A stretch of 64,000 nucleotides of DNA from Aquibacillus salsiterrae (GCF_028416595.1 NZ_JAMQKC010000008.1:62001-126000), one strand, 5' to 3'; numbered from the stretch's first letter, positions 35,395-45,131 are shown. Program-made: numbers and translations. Notes: generated from the sequence alone by a model not told the origin.

Positions 35395-35425
35395 ATGGGC
35401 AAGGCGCTTTCGCTTTTGTTATTTC
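35395..35425. repeat. Partial dispersed repeat in the permease leader
   Basis: GGGCAAGGCGCTTTCGCTTTTGTTA, the right end of the dispersed repeat, lying in the transcribed leader of the permease gene just before its ribosome binding site. Confidence 0.55.
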
Positions 35426-35436
35426 AAGGAGGAGCT

Positions 35437-36726
35437 ATGAATAAACTATTTAACTTAAGAGAACTAGGAACAAATGTAAAAACGGAGATTATTGCAGGCA
35501 TTACAACTTTTATGACTATGGTCTATATTATCATTGTGAACCCTGCGATTCTGTCTAGTGCAGGAATACCGTTTGATCAAGTGTTTATTGCGACAATTGC
35601 TTCAGCTGTTATTGGTACAATGATTATGGCACTTTATGCTAAGTACCCGATTGCGATAGCTCCAGGAATGGGAATGAATGCTTACTTTGCAAGTGTTGTC
35701 GCAACCAACGGGATTAGTTATCAGGTAGTATTAGGGACTGTCTTTTTGGCGGGGATATTGTTTTTACTTTTATCATTTACGAAATTTCGAGAAATGCTGA
35801 TTCATGCTATTCCTGATGCCTTAAAGTTTGGTATAACATCAGGTATTGGATTATTCATTGCATTTATTGGACTAAAGGATGCCGGAATTGTCGTAGCTAA
35901 TCCAGATACAATGGTGGCCTTTGGTAATTTACAAGATCCAATAACCGTGTTGTCATTGGTGGGATTATTTCTTGCCATTATCTTAATTGCTCGGAATGTA
36001 CAAGGGGCTTTATTTATCGCAATGGTCATAACGGCAATCGTTGGTTATTTTTCTGGAATTCTTCGTTTTGATGGTGTGGTAGCCAAGCCACCTTCACCTG
36101 TCTTGTTTGATATGGATATAGCTGGTGTATTCTCTCAAGGGCTTTATACCGTTGTTTTTGCGTTCTTATTAGTAACGATTTTTGATACAACAGGAACAAT
36201 GATTGGTGTTGCTGAACAAGCCAATATGATTAAAAATGGTAAATTTCCGCGGGCAAAACAAGCGTTTATGGCAGATGCTGTTGCTACGACAGTGGGTTCC
36301 GCTTTAGGAACAAGCCCGTCGACAGCTTACATTGAATCTTCAACTGGAGTGGCAGCAGGTGGGCGCTCTGGCTTAACAGCATTTGTTGTTGCTCTTTTAT
36401 TTATTATTTCGTTATTCTTTTCACCGTTTGTGTCTGCTATTTCTTCCTTACCGGCTATAACAGCACCAGTATTAATTATTGTTGGTTGTTTTATGATGGA
36501 GGGATTAGCGAAAGTAAATTGGAAGGCGTTTGATGAGGCTTTCCCAGCTTTTGCAATCATTATAATGATGCCACTAACGTCAAGCATCGCAACAGGGATT
36601 GCTATTGGCTTTATCACGTATCCTTTGATGAAACTAGTTAGTGGCAAAGGGAAAGAGGTTCATCCAATTTTATATATCTTTGGAATTATTTTTGTTTTGC
36701 AAATGGTATTTTTCCCTACGCATTAA
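35437..36726 (+). CDS. NCS2 family purine permease (PbuG/PbuO-like)
   Basis: The 429-aa inner-membrane protein has about 12-14 segments and the AzgA/PbuG signature: GITTFMTMVYIIIVNP, APGMGMNAYFA, FGITSGIGLFIAFIGLKDAG, FDTTGTMIGVAEQA, GTSPSTAYIESSTGVAAGGRSGLTA. Relatives import hypoxanthine, guanine or adenine. AAGGAGG lies before the ATG at 35437; the frame is open from 35356 but that region is leader. No purine riboswitch is intact upstream. Confidence 0.93.
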   Translation: MNKLFNLRELGTNVKTEIIAGITTFMTMVYIIIVNPAILSSAGIPFDQVFIATIASAVIGTMIMALYAKYPIAIAPGMGMNAYFASVVATNGISYQVVLGTVFLAGILFLLLSFTKFREMLIHAIPDALKFGITSGIGLFIAFIGLKDAGIVVANPDTMVAFGNLQDPITVLSLVGLFLAIILIARNVQGALFIAMVITAIVGYFSGILRFDGVVAKPPSPVLFDMDIAGVFSQGLYTVVFAFLLVTIFDTTGTMIGVAEQANMIKNGKFPRAKQAFMADAVATTVGSALGTSPSTAYIESSTGVAAGGRSGLTAFVVALLFIISLFFSPFVSAISSLPAITAPVLIIVGCFMMEGLAKVNWKAFDEAFPAFAIIIMMPLTSSIATGIAIGFITYPLMKLVSGKGKEVHPILYIFGIIFVLQMVFFPTH

Positions 36727-36748
36727 AAATATGGTATCAACAATAATG

Positions 36749-36783
36749 AGTAATCGTCTAGTTTTAGGCGGTTACTTTTTTTA
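36749..36783 (+). terminator. Terminator of the permease gene
   Basis: A 10-bp stem AGTAATCGTC/GGCGGTTACT with two G-U pairs, 8-nt loop, then T7. Confidence 0.85.
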
Positions 36784-36786
36784 AAA

Positions 36787-36876
36787 AGATAAGAAAAAAT
36801 GCAAGAGCTGTCTAGCTTCGGGCGCCTACCCCCTCGAGGTCTTTAGCTTAAACTTGCCTTAGGACCAGCCGCAAGT
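36787..36876. repeat. Dispersed intergenic repeat copy
   Basis: AAGAGCTGTCTAGCTTCGGG, then GCGCCTACCCCCTCGAGG and TTTAGCTTAAACTTGCC, GGACCAGCCGCAAG. This is the left half of the dispersed repeat. The rest of the gap to 37052 shows nothing beyond a ribosome binding site. Confidence 0.7.
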
Positions 36877-37051
36877 AAAATTTTTAACTAAAAAAAAGAA
36901 AAACAGGAAAAAAGTGGAACCTTTTCGTTCGTTTAAACGTCTATATATTATCGATGATAATTTGTTATTCTGTAAAGATTGTTTGTAAGAATTCTACCTT
37001 TGGACGAATTCTTCAAAATAAAACCAATAGGAGAGGAGAAATGTACATACA

Positions 37052-39307
37052 ATGAATTGGAAAAAGGTAAGTGCATTTACAATTTCTTCAGCAATTATGT
37101 TCGGTGGTATTCTACCAACTGTAAAAGCTGAAGAATCAGTCACATCGGAATCTAAAGTAGAATTTGGAGGTGCAAGTGCAACAACTAGTAGTGATATATC
37201 GATAGATTCAGAGGTATCAATCGAACAATTAGTCGAGAAAATTAAACAGCTTTTTCCATCAAGGTTTGAATCAGCAAAGGAAGAGGATTTTAATCTAGAT
37301 TTTGCCCCATACTATCCTGATCAAGAAGATGTTGAAAGATTACGAGTCTATTATTATGATAGGTCATCGAGTAATCCAACCAATGCTAATTTTGAATTTG
37401 TTGGAGTTGAATTAGAATTAACAAGTTTTTATTACAGTGTTCAAAATCGATCAGATGCATTATTCCCACCGAAAGTATCTGAAGAGGATGCAGCAAAAAT
37501 CGCGGAAAGCTTTCTCGACAAAACTGGCTTAACTGGTGATTATCAGTTGAGTGAAGAATCAAATCCTTATTACTATAATTATACAAACCAACCACTAACA
37601 GAACCAATTGAATATCGTTTTAATTTTGATAAATTAAAAGATGGAATACCTGTTCAAGGAAGATCTGCAAGTGTGACGGTGCTTGGTAATGGTGAGGTAA
37701 CACAGTATAATAGTCAACCACAAAATGACAATGCCGATTATGAATCTACAGAGAACGTCTTGGCGAAGGATACGATACTAGAGCAATTGAAACAAGACTT
37801 GAACATTGAATTACAATATATCATCCAACGAAATAACAATACCCAAGAAAGTACAGCATATTTGACTTATCGAGAAATTCCTTCTATCATAGGGATCTCA
37901 GCAAAAGATGGGAAGTACAATATTAACGGTGACTATGTAAATGACCTTCCAGAAAAATCTGAAATTCAATTGCTTGCTAAGGAAAAAAGGGAAACGAAAG
38001 CTATTACAAAAGATGAGGCGAAAGCACTTGCCACTAAATTACTAGAAACGGATGAAGAAGGAACAACCCTACAGATTGAAGGTGTAATCGAACGAGAGAA
38101 TCCCGATGGTACGAAATATTACGAGGTTCGCTATATGTATCGTACAGGAAATGGTGGTTTTGGTTCAACTATTCGGATTAAACAAGACACCGGGGAATTA
38201 ATAAGCTATTATGGTGACGTCAATTATAATCCAAGTGAAGAAGTAGAAACAAACATTTCAGAGGATGAAGCATTAAAGCTTGCAGTTGATAACATAAAAG
38301 AATATGCAAACACCTCAATGGATGAATATGCATATCCACTTGAATTAGATAACATCGTATATCCCGAAAACGAACCGATGTATCGTTTTACTTTTCCACG
38401 TGTGAAAAATGGTTTAATTGTAAATGGAGATAGCATTAGTGTAGGTATATCTAAAGAAGATGGTCGCCTACTTACTTTGAATAGTCAACGAACAGAGATT
38501 GATAGTTGGCCAGCGGTTGAGGATGCAGTAAGTAAAGATGAAGCACTTGACGACATTAATGAGAAACTAGATGTTAAGCTCTATTACGTAAACAATAACT
38601 TAGACACCAAAGAAGAAAATAGCTTACAATATAAACTCAGTTATTTAAGAAATAATTATAATCCTACCTTCTATAATGCGGTATCAGGGGAGTGGGAAAG
38701 CAGTGATCCTTACAGGCAAGAACAGGAGAAACAACATGTTACACATCCGTGGGCAGAAGAAGAACTGAATTTTATGATTGATAATAACATCATTACAGTG
38801 GACGATCCGGAAACCTTTAATGGAAATGCTGCAGTTACTAAAGGAGAAGCGTTAGAAATCTTGTCCAAGTCACTAACTCGAATCTATCAATATTACTATG
38901 GCGAAGAGAAAGAGGAAAGTCCTTTTACTAATATTGGTGAAGATCATCCGCTCTACGATATCGTTATGCGATCTGTTGAGATTGGAATCATTGATGATGA
39001 ACAAGAAACATTTGATTTGGATGGTGCACTTACTAGAGAAAATCTTTCTTACTGGTATGTGCGTGCACTTGGACTAGATTCTGTTGCTAAACGCGCAGAT
39101 ATGTTCAACTATGACTTTGCTGACGTCGACCAAATGAGCGATAAATATAAAGGTTATGTTGTTTTAACCGAATCGTTTGGATTGCTTACAAAAAATGATG
39201 ATAATAACTTTAGACCACAAAATAAAGTAACGTACGCACAGCTAGCAGTAGCTAACCTTCGTCTAGCAAAATTAATTACTTCAGAGGAGTTCAATCGGAG
39301 ATTTTAA
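37052..39307 (+). CDS. Secreted YcdB/YcdC-domain protein with C-terminal SLH domains
   Basis: The 751-aa protein has a signal peptide (to about residue 26, VKAEES). Three or so YcdB/YcdC (PepSY-like) repeats follow: SEEDAAKIAESFLDKTG, TKDEAKALATKLLETD, SEDEALKLAVDNIKEYAN, each followed by a YRFTF-like strand. Three SLH modules from about residue 560 (HPWAEEELNFMIDNNIIT; DYDIVMRSVEIGIIDDE-like; ADVDQMSDKYKGYVVLTESFGLL) bind the pyruvylated wall polymer. Envelope location is expected. GGAGAGGAG lies about 15 nt upstream. It is a single-gene unit. Confidence 0.88.
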   Translation: MNWKKVSAFTISSAIMFGGILPTVKAEESVTSESKVEFGGASATTSSDISIDSEVSIEQLVEKIKQLFPSRFESAKEEDFNLDFAPYYPDQEDVERLRVYYYDRSSSNPTNANFEFVGVELELTSFYYSVQNRSDALFPPKVSEEDAAKIAESFLDKTGLTGDYQLSEESNPYYYNYTNQPLTEPIEYRFNFDKLKDGIPVQGRSASVTVLGNGEVTQYNSQPQNDNADYESTENVLAKDTILEQLKQDLNIELQYIIQRNNNTQESTAYLTYREIPSIIGISAKDGKYNINGDYVNDLPEKSEIQLLAKEKRETKAITKDEAKALATKLLETDEEGTTLQIEGVIERENPDGTKYYEVRYMYRTGNGGFGSTIRIKQDTGELISYYGDVNYNPSEEVETNISEDEALKLAVDNIKEYANTSMDEYAYPLELDNIVYPENEPMYRFTFPRVKNGLIVNGDSISVGISKEDGRLLTLNSQRTEIDSWPAVEDAVSKDEALDDINEKLDVKLYYVNNNLDTKEENSLQYKLSYLRNNYNPTFYNAVSGEWESSDPYRQEQEKQHVTHPWAEEELNFMIDNNIITVDDPETFNGNAAVTKGEALEILSKSLTRIYQYYYGEEKEESPFTNIGEDHPLYDIVMRSVEIGIIDDEQETFDLDGALTRENLSYWYVRALGLDSVAKRADMFNYDFADVDQMSDKYKGYVVLTESFGLLTKNDDNNFRPQNKVTYAQLAVANLRLAKLITSEEFNRRF

Positions 39308-39316
39308 AGAGAACCG

Positions 39317-39365
39317 AGGATGTTTTTGGTTTGTCATGAATGGCTTACCAAAAGCATCCTTTTTC
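39317..39365 (+). terminator. Terminator
   Basis: A 14-bp stem AGGATGTTTTTGGT/ACCAAAAGCATCCT (one G-U pair), then T5. Confidence 0.8.
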
Positions 39366-39370
39366 ACCAG

Positions 39371-39440
39371 GTAAGAAAGTATAAAATCTCCAAGCGTGAT
39401 AACATCTAGCGACAGCCACGTCCAGTTTCAGCGTCTCCCC
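39371..39440. repeat. Dispersed repeat, second family
   Basis: GTAAGAAAGTATAAAAT, then GATAACATCTAGCGACAGCC and ACGTCCAGTTTCAGCGTC. The GCGACAGCCACGTCCA core recurs at 57633. Confidence 0.65.
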
Positions 39441-39571
39441 TAGAAGGACAGATTCAAGTTCAGATTAACAAAAATCTTAAAAACTGTGCCTCTTAAACCT
39501 AAACAATAAACACCAAACAGCCCATATTATACAATTATAGCTTTGAATAATACTAATGAGGTGGGAAGCTA

Positions 39572-40381
39572 ATGGAGCCGAAAAAGGGAATAGATGTTTC
39601 TGAACATCAAGGGTTAATTGATTGGGATAAGGTAAAGGCAGATGGAATTCAATTTGCAATGATTCGATGTGGTTATGGAAGCGATTTACAAAAGCAGGAC
39701 GATAAACAGTTTGAACGTAATGTACAGGAGTGTGAACGGGTAAACATTCCTTGGGGAGCTTACTTGTATAGCTATGCCCTGAATCAAGAGGAGGCGATAA
39801 GCGAAGCAAATCACGTCATTCGATTATTAGAAAATAGATTACCATCTTATCCAATTGCACTCGATATGGAGGATGCTGACCAGTATAAAGCAAAAAAAGG
39901 CATGCCTGACAATCAACAACTCGTAGCTATTTGTCAGACATTTTTATCAAAAGTAAAACAAGCTGGTTTTGAGGTCATGCTTTATGCGAATAAAGATTGG
40001 TTAACGTCAAAATTAAGTGATAAGGGACTAGAACCCTATCATAAGTGGCTTGCGCAGTGGAATAATAAACCTACCTATCAAAAACAATATAGTATCTGGC
40101 AATTTAGCTCAACTGGACGGGTACGAGGAATTAAAGGGAATGTAGACCTAAATTGGGCGTATGTAGATTTTGGTAACACCACGAGTCAATCACCTACTGT
40201 ATACAACGTTACTAAGCCTACTGCTGGATTCATGACCGCTTTTGACGCGAAACATAACATTAATCGTGTATCTACTGTTCGAACAGGAACTTATTACGTT
40301 TATAATGTCTCGCAGAAAATGGTTAATGTCACAAAAGTTGAAGGATTACCTGGTAGTTGGATCAATCCTTTAAACGCATAG
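39572..40381 (+). CDS. GH25 lysozyme-like protein
   Basis: The 269-aa protein has a Chalaropsis-type GH25 muramidase domain (residues 1-195): KGIDVSEHQGLIDWDKVK with the first catalytic Asp, IRCGYG, YSYALNQEEAISEA, IALDMEDAD with the catalytic acidic pair, and SIWQFSSTGRVRGI. A C-terminal region (about 205-269) looks like a small SH3/PrsW-type wall-binding module (TVRTGTYYVYNVSQKMVNVTKVEG). There is no signal peptide, as in phage endolysins or enzymes released by mother-cell lysis. GAGGTGGG precedes the ATG. Confidence 0.9.
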   Translation: MEPKKGIDVSEHQGLIDWDKVKADGIQFAMIRCGYGSDLQKQDDKQFERNVQECERVNIPWGAYLYSYALNQEEAISEANHVIRLLENRLPSYPIALDMEDADQYKAKKGMPDNQQLVAICQTFLSKVKQAGFEVMLYANKDWLTSKLSDKGLEPYHKWLAQWNNKPTYQKQYSIWQFSSTGRVRGIKGNVDLNWAYVDFGNTTSQSPTVYNVTKPTAGFMTAFDAKHNINRVSTVRTGTYYVYNVSQKMVNVTKVEGLPGSWINPLNA

Positions 40382-40536
40382 GAAAAAGCGAAAACGATTG
40401 CGCCATTTGTTTTCATAAAATTACGTAAAAGTTGCAACTTAGGTTCTTTTGCCTCATCATAAAAGCAGAAAATATCATCTCGTTGATTGAACAAACTAGA
40501 ATATAAAGTTTATTCAAAAGAAAGGAAGCATAGAAA

Positions 40537-41679
40537 ATGAGTTTATTACAGGAGCTTTTTCACGAAGAGCCTAAGCAATTTCTGAAGGATGCCTGGGACA
40601 AAGCGGGGTTTGAAACAGCTACAGCGATTCAAACAAAGGCTGTCCCGTTGATACAACAAGGCAAAGATGTTATTGCTGAGGCACCTACAGGCACAGGGAA
40701 AACATTAGCATATCTTCTCCCAATTTTACAAACAATAGATTTAAAAAAGATTCCTATTCAAGCAATTATTATCGCTTCTTCCCACGAATTAGTCATGCAA
40801 ATCCACCAGCAAATTCAAGTGTGGGGTGAAGCAAGTGGGATTCGTAGTACTGCACTGATTGGCGGGGCAAACATCAAACGACAAATTGAAAAGTTGAAAA
40901 AACATCCCCATGTTGTAGTCGGAACACCAGGGCGACTAGAGGATTTAATCAATCAAAAAAAGTTAAAACTACATGAGGTGAAAACTGTTGTACTCGATGA
41001 GGCTGACCAACTTCTCGTTCCAGGTCATGAAAGAACGGTGGAAGGGATCATCAAGCGAACAGACAAAGAAAGACAACTTCTTGTTTTCTCCGCGACTGTT
41101 TCACAGGAGATGGAGGAAATAGCGAAGTATTATACAAACAATCCTGAAGTAATAAGAATTACTGAGACCGATACCAATAAACCTTCCGTTAATCATTACT
41201 ACATTGTTACAGAGGAAAGGGATAAGCTGGAAATGGTTAGAAAATTGTCCAATATAAATGGGATTCGGGCGTTAGTCTTCGCGCGTGACATTGGAAACAT
41301 GGCAGTAATGGCTGATAAACTCACCTTTAAAGGGGTAAAGTTAGCTACCTTACATAGTGATGTAAGAAAACAGGAAAGACAAAAGGCGATTTCAGCAATT
41401 AATAACGGGGAAGTCTCTTTACTGTTAGCTACTGATGTTGCAGCGAGAGGACTTGACATTAATGATGTGACCCATGTTATCCAGCTTGATGTTCCAAAGG
41501 ATAACGCACAATACATTCACCGCTCAGGACGAACTGGCAGACTTGGTTCTACAACGAACGGGACCGTCATTTCAATTGTTACTAAACAAGAAGCGGAGAA
41601 GTTAATGAGAATAACCCGGAAATTAAATATTTCAGTGTCGGAACGAGTTTTTTATAAAGGACAATTGCGAGAACGGTGA
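40537..41679 (+). CDS. yfmL: DEAD-box RNA helicase, YfmL-like
   Basis: The 380-aa helicase is a short single-core DEAD-box protein without C-terminal extension, as YfmL of B. subtilis. Motifs: Q-motif TAIQTKAVPLIQ, APTGTGKT (48-55), GTPGRLEDL, VLDEADQLL, FSATVS, ARDIGNMAV, LLATDVAARGLDI, IHRSGRTGR. YfmL acts in ribosome biogenesis and growth in the cold (known for B. subtilis). GAAAGGAAG lies before the ATG. It precedes the hemolysin III gene by 36 nt. Confidence 0.92.
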   Translation: MSLLQELFHEEPKQFLKDAWDKAGFETATAIQTKAVPLIQQGKDVIAEAPTGTGKTLAYLLPILQTIDLKKIPIQAIIIASSHELVMQIHQQIQVWGEASGIRSTALIGGANIKRQIEKLKKHPHVVVGTPGRLEDLINQKKLKLHEVKTVVLDEADQLLVPGHERTVEGIIKRTDKERQLLVFSATVSQEMEEIAKYYTNNPEVIRITETDTNKPSVNHYYIVTEERDKLEMVRKLSNINGIRALVFARDIGNMAVMADKLTFKGVKLATLHSDVRKQERQKAISAINNGEVSLLLATDVAARGLDINDVTHVIQLDVPKDNAQYIHRSGRTGRLGSTTNGTVISIVTKQEAEKLMRITRKLNISVSERVFYKGQLRER

Positions 41680-41715
41680 AGGTAATCTAGATCACTTAAA
41701 CGGAGGGGGAGTTAG

Positions 41716-42354
41716 GTGGCTGAGACACATACATTTACAAAAGGCGAAGAAGTAGCCAATGCAATCACACATGGTGTTGGTGCATTGCTTAGTATCGTTG
41801 GTTTGGTCGTATTAATTGTATCGTCTACATTGTACGGTACAGCATGGCATGTAGTTAGCTTCACGGTGTTTGGCGCTACTATGCTAATTTTATATACGTC
41901 TTCGACCATGGTTCATGCTCTTCCACCAGGGAAGGCAAAAGATTTGTTTGAAATATTTGACCATTCGTCCATCTACTTATTTATTGCAGGGACATATACA
42001 CCCTTTACATTTCTAGCAATAAAGGGAGCCCTAGGTTGGACATTATTTGGTATTGTTTGGGGTTTAGCTATTGGTGGAACCGTGTTTAAAGTTTTTTTTG
42101 TGAAAAAATACCTATTTACCTCAACAATTCTTTATGTGGTAATGGGTTGGTTAATTGTGTTTGGTTGGAATCAAATTGTTGATAATGTAGCGCGAAATGG
42201 CGTGATATTGCTCGTATTAGGGGGAGCGTTTTACACAATTGGTGCTTTGTTTTATGTATGGAGAGGTTTTAAGTATCACCACGCCATTTGGCATCTATTT
42301 GTAATTGCTGGTACAATCGCACACTTTTTCTGTGTATTAATCTATTTGCTTTGA
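41716..42354 (+). CDS. Hemolysin III family membrane protein (YqfA/TrhA type)
   Basis: The 212-aa protein has seven membrane segments and the PAQR/HlyIII residues: EEVANAITHGVGALLS, SSTMVHALPPGKAKDLFEIFDHSSIYLFIAGTYTPF (landmarks DHSSIYLFIAGTYTPF), and HAIWHLFVIAGTIAHFFCV with the metal-binding His residues. Members affect membrane fluidity. GGAGGGGGAG precedes GTG. It is probably co-transcribed with the helicase gene. Confidence 0.92.
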   Translation: MAETHTFTKGEEVANAITHGVGALLSIVGLVVLIVSSTLYGTAWHVVSFTVFGATMLILYTSSTMVHALPPGKAKDLFEIFDHSSIYLFIAGTYTPFTFLAIKGALGWTLFGIVWGLAIGGTVFKVFFVKKYLFTSTILYVVMGWLIVFGWNQIVDNVARNGVILLVLGGAFYTIGALFYVWRGFKYHHAIWHLFVIAGTIAHFFCVLIYLL

Positions 42355-42360
42355 CAACAA

Positions 42361-42412
42361 GGCCACTCCACTCATCTTCTCAGATTTTGAAAAGATGAAG
42401 TCAGAGTGGCTT
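42361..42412 (+). terminator. Terminator
   Basis: An interrupted hairpin: GGCCACTC with GAGTGGCT and an inner TCATCTT/AAGATGA, then a short T-rich tail. Confidence 0.65.
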
Positions 42413-42521
42413 TGTTTAATCCTTAAATAGTTTGAGGGTTTTGGAACTACGATGTTTCAGCTTGTTGAAACGAGTCCGCTTGGAACATTAGTCAGGTTAA
42501 CGATTGCTAAGTTCTAGAGGT

Positions 42522-43502
42522 TTATGAAAACCCAAGTATAGGGTGTGGCACATATGGTTTTTCGAGCTTTGCTCTTTCCTCATCGGACAATTTCACATTA
42601 ACTGCAGCGACTGCGTCCTCAAGGTGGTGAAGCTTTGTTGCACCAACAATTGGTGAAGTAACAGGCTTTTTGTCTAGGACCCATGCCAGGGCAACCTGTG
42701 CACGAGGGATGCCACGATTTTGTGCAACCTCTTTTACCTGTTCTACAACTTCACGGTCTGCTGCTTCCATTTGCGAATAAAGCATTTTCCCAAACTCATC
42801 ACTTTCTTTTCTAGAGCTTGATTCTTCCCAATCTCGTGTTAAACGACCACGAGCCATTGGACTCCAAGGTAAGACACCAATGTTTTCTTCTTTACATAGC
42901 GGTAGCATTTCTCTTTCTTCCTCGCGATATAACAGGTTTAAGTAATTTTGCATAGTAACAAAGCGTGTCCAACCATTTTGTTGGGCAATATGATTTGCTT
43001 TTAGAAATTGCCATGCAAACATGGAGGAGGCCCCTATGTATCTTACTTTTCCAGCTTTAACTAGATCATGAAGTGCCTCCATTGTTTCCTCGATAGGAGT
43101 GTGGTAATCCCAACGATGGATTTGATAAAGGTCCACGTAATCAGTACCTAGCCTTTGTAAACTGTTGTCAATTTCAGCCATGATTGCTTTGCGGGATAAT
43201 CCAGCTCCATTTGGACCCTTTCGCATGCTCCCGTGAACTTTTGTTGCTATCACAACTTCTTCCCGTTTTGCGTAGTCTTTCAATGCGCGCCCAACTATTT
43301 CTTCACTAGAGCCATTGGAGTATACATTAGCTGTGTCAAAAAAGTTTATGCCAAGCTCTAGAGCCTTTTTTATAAATGGTCTACTTTCCGCTTCATTGAG
43401 TGTCCAAGCGTGATTTCCTCTATTAGGTTCACCGTAACTCATACAACCAAGGCAAATCCGTGATACTTCTAACCCAGTTGATCCAAGTCTAACATATTCC
43501 AT
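42522..43502 (-). CDS. Aldo/keto reductase, YajO-like
   Basis: The 326-aa oxidoreductase has Asp and Tyr in FFDTANVYSNGSSE, Lys in ATKVHGS and His in QIHRWDYH. RFVTMQNYLNLLYREEEREM and PWSPMARGRLTRDW match YajO-type AKRs. It is a fourth AKR in this window, in its own unit. GAGGAG precedes the ATG. The physiological substrate is unknown. Confidence 0.92.
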   Translation of the reverse strand: MEYVRLGSTGLEVSRICLGCMSYGEPNRGNHAWTLNEAESRPFIKKALELGINFFDTANVYSNGSSEEIVGRALKDYAKREEVVIATKVHGSMRKGPNGAGLSRKAIMAEIDNSLQRLGTDYVDLYQIHRWDYHTPIEETMEALHDLVKAGKVRYIGASSMFAWQFLKANHIAQQNGWTRFVTMQNYLNLLYREEEREMLPLCKEENIGVLPWSPMARGRLTRDWEESSSRKESDEFGKMLYSQMEAADREVVEQVKEVAQNRGIPRAQVALAWVLDKKPVTSPIVGATKLHHLEDAVAAVNVKLSDEERAKLEKPYVPHPILGFS

Positions 43503-43647
43503 TTATTCCAACTCCTCTATTAAAATTTACTATCACTAGTTTACTACACCAACAATGGAATGGGAAAAGATAGCTTTGTTTATCTTGTTTTTAGAAAACA
43601 GTGAACCGTCTCACTGAACAGAGAATAATCAATGAATTGACATCGCG

Positions 43648-43670
43648 GAAACAAGATGTCGTCTTGTTTC
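43648..43670. other. Short hairpin of unknown role
   Basis: GAAACAAGA/TCTTGTTTC, a perfect 9-bp stem with a 5-nt loop, downstream of the small membrane-protein gene on the minus strand and upstream of the reductase gene. No T-run. Confidence 0.35.
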
Positions 43671-43736
43671 GACGGTATGGCATGGTGTATGGGTTACATA
43701 AAAGGAATTTATAGGGATGAGGGTAGGGAGAGAATG

Positions 43737-43832
43737 TTATGATTTTCTGGAGTAAACAATAACGAAGAGTATAAGGAAAATGACTGTTTTTCCAACTTCA
43801 AGCAACAAAATTTGTGTGAATGTGTTCATCAT
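43737..43832 (-). CDS. Small single-pass membrane protein
   Basis: A 31-aa ORF (MMNTFTQILLLEVGKTVIFL, then ILFVIVYSRKS) with one membrane segment and a positively charged end. AAGGAAG lies 6 nt before the ATG at 43832. The ORF is too short for homology, so the ribosome binding site, membrane character and position in an otherwise empty 450-bp gap are the evidence. Confidence 0.5.
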   Translation of the reverse strand: MMNTFTQILLLEVGKTVIFLILFVIVYSRKS

Positions 43833-43951
43833 AACCAACTTCCTTCATTTGGCGCAACTTGTCTGAAAATGTAAATATATGTAATACAGTGTCGACAAAA
43901 ATTATTGTGATAAACATATAAAGAATAAAAAGCTAAGAGCATCGCCCTTAG

Positions 43952-44770
43952 CTAGTTTTTTTTCTTCCAAAATCGTTTTCTTTCTTTGTCTTTTGCTACC
44001 ATTTGTTTGTGCATTGTTTTATTCGGAAGCTCTTTAAAAAGGTCATAGGAAGGTCGACCGTTTTTGTCATTTGTGTTAACCTCCAACAACCATAAGTTTC
44101 CCTCGTGGTCAACGCTGAAATCAGCACCAATATCAATAAAATGGTAATAGTAATCAAGAAGGTTGGCGATAGCAAAGCCTGATTTTTTAAGATTCTTTTT
44201 TATTAGATTGACTTGGTAGTAATTAAACATGTTACTTAAGACAAAATTAGTATCGGCGACTCCTCCGCCTTTGGAAAACAAATTAGATACAATTGCATCT
44301 TCTCCACCAATGCGAACCAAATCACCTGCATATAACCAATAACCACTTTTATCACGTTGCATATGAACACGAATATCGATTGACCTGTTATTAAAAGGAA
44401 GAATCGGCGCATGTTCTTGAATGATTGTGTGCGTGTGTGAATAATAGTGTAGTAATTGTTGCAGTAATTCTCCCTCACTAGGCAAATAATGACTATCCCC
44501 ATTCGGTAGCTGAAAGGTATATCCACCATATTCTGGTGTAATTCGTGCTATTTTCTTACCTGCCCACGTGTCTATTGGCTTTATATAAAATGGGGCCTGT
44601 TGGTAGACAAAATAATGCAGCGATTGTTTGGAAAATAATGCTGTATATGGGATTCGAAAAGGAAGTCGATGTGGAGCTAATAATTTATACATTTCCCATT
44701 TATTAAAAAAGAGACGATTTTTATCTAGGTGAACGTTACTATTTAAATAATTTGATGGTTGATAATCCAT
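43952..44770 (-). CDS. YheC/YheD-like ATP-grasp protein (spore coat associated)
   Basis: The 272-aa protein is an ATP-grasp enzyme of the YheC/YheD group: NKWEMYKLLAPHRLPFRIPYT, PFYIKPIDTWAGKKIARI for nucleotide binding, IIQEHAPIL, RSIDIRVHMQRDKSGYW, and a C-terminal IDIGADFSVDHEGNLWLLEVNTND with acidic metal ligands. YheC and YheD are coat-associated in B. subtilis. The reaction product is unknown. A ribosome binding site is weak (GAAAGGAAC further upstream of the ATG). Confidence 0.88.
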   Translation of the reverse strand: MDYQPSNYLNSNVHLDKNRLFFNKWEMYKLLAPHRLPFRIPYTALFSKQSLHYFVYQQAPFYIKPIDTWAGKKIARITPEYGGYTFQLPNGDSHYLPSEGELLQQLLHYYSHTHTIIQEHAPILPFNNRSIDIRVHMQRDKSGYWLYAGDLVRIGGEDAIVSNLFSKGGGVADTNFVLSNMFNYYQVNLIKKNLKKSGFAIANLLDYYYHFIDIGADFSVDHEGNLWLLEVNTNDKNGRPSYDLFKELPNKTMHKQMVAKDKERKRFWKKKN

Positions 44771-44915
44771 GATAAGCCCACTGTTCCTTTCTACAGTTAT
44801 TATGATATATCATATGAATCAATGGGCATTAGGTGAATTGGTAATCTTTCGAAAGAAACATATCGATGAGCGTGAAGGTAATTAGATGTTGAAGAGACAA
44901 AGGTGGAGAATCTTT

Positions 44916-45131
44916 TCAGCAAATATGCGGACAGATGAAGAAAATAATTGGGATAGGAGGTGACCCCTTACGAAGAATGTCAAAGACACAGTTTGGTGGT
45001 TTTGTTTGTTTTGGGGAAAATCCTCTAAATTTCATGTAACAGCCGTTCGGGTACTGCATTAAGTATTTTAAATAACTTGCGCCTCCGATCAGATCTTTCT
45101 CTCCGATGTCTGTGAAAAGCGCATTTTGCAT
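44916..45131 (-). CDS. Possible small hypothetical protein
   Basis: A 71-aa frame beginning MQNALFTDIGEKDLIGGASYL. AAAGGAG lies 8 nt before the ATG at 45131. The C-terminal third is hydrophobic and cysteine-bearing (IIFFICPHIC). I do not recognise it; the good start is the main support. Confidence 0.4.
   Translation of the reverse strand: MQNALFTDIGEKDLIGGASYLKYLMQYPNGCYMKFRGFSPKQTKPPNCVFDILRKGSPPIPIIFFICPHIC

Noticed and set aside
35332-35410. Possible purine riboswitch before the NCS2 permease (TATAAT, GGGTATTAT, GAGTTTTT)
   Set aside because: TATAAT is the -10 box of a near-perfect sigma-A promoter (TTTACA-N17-TATAAT), so the supposed aptamer start would not be transcribed, and the conserved loop and closing P1 strand are missing.
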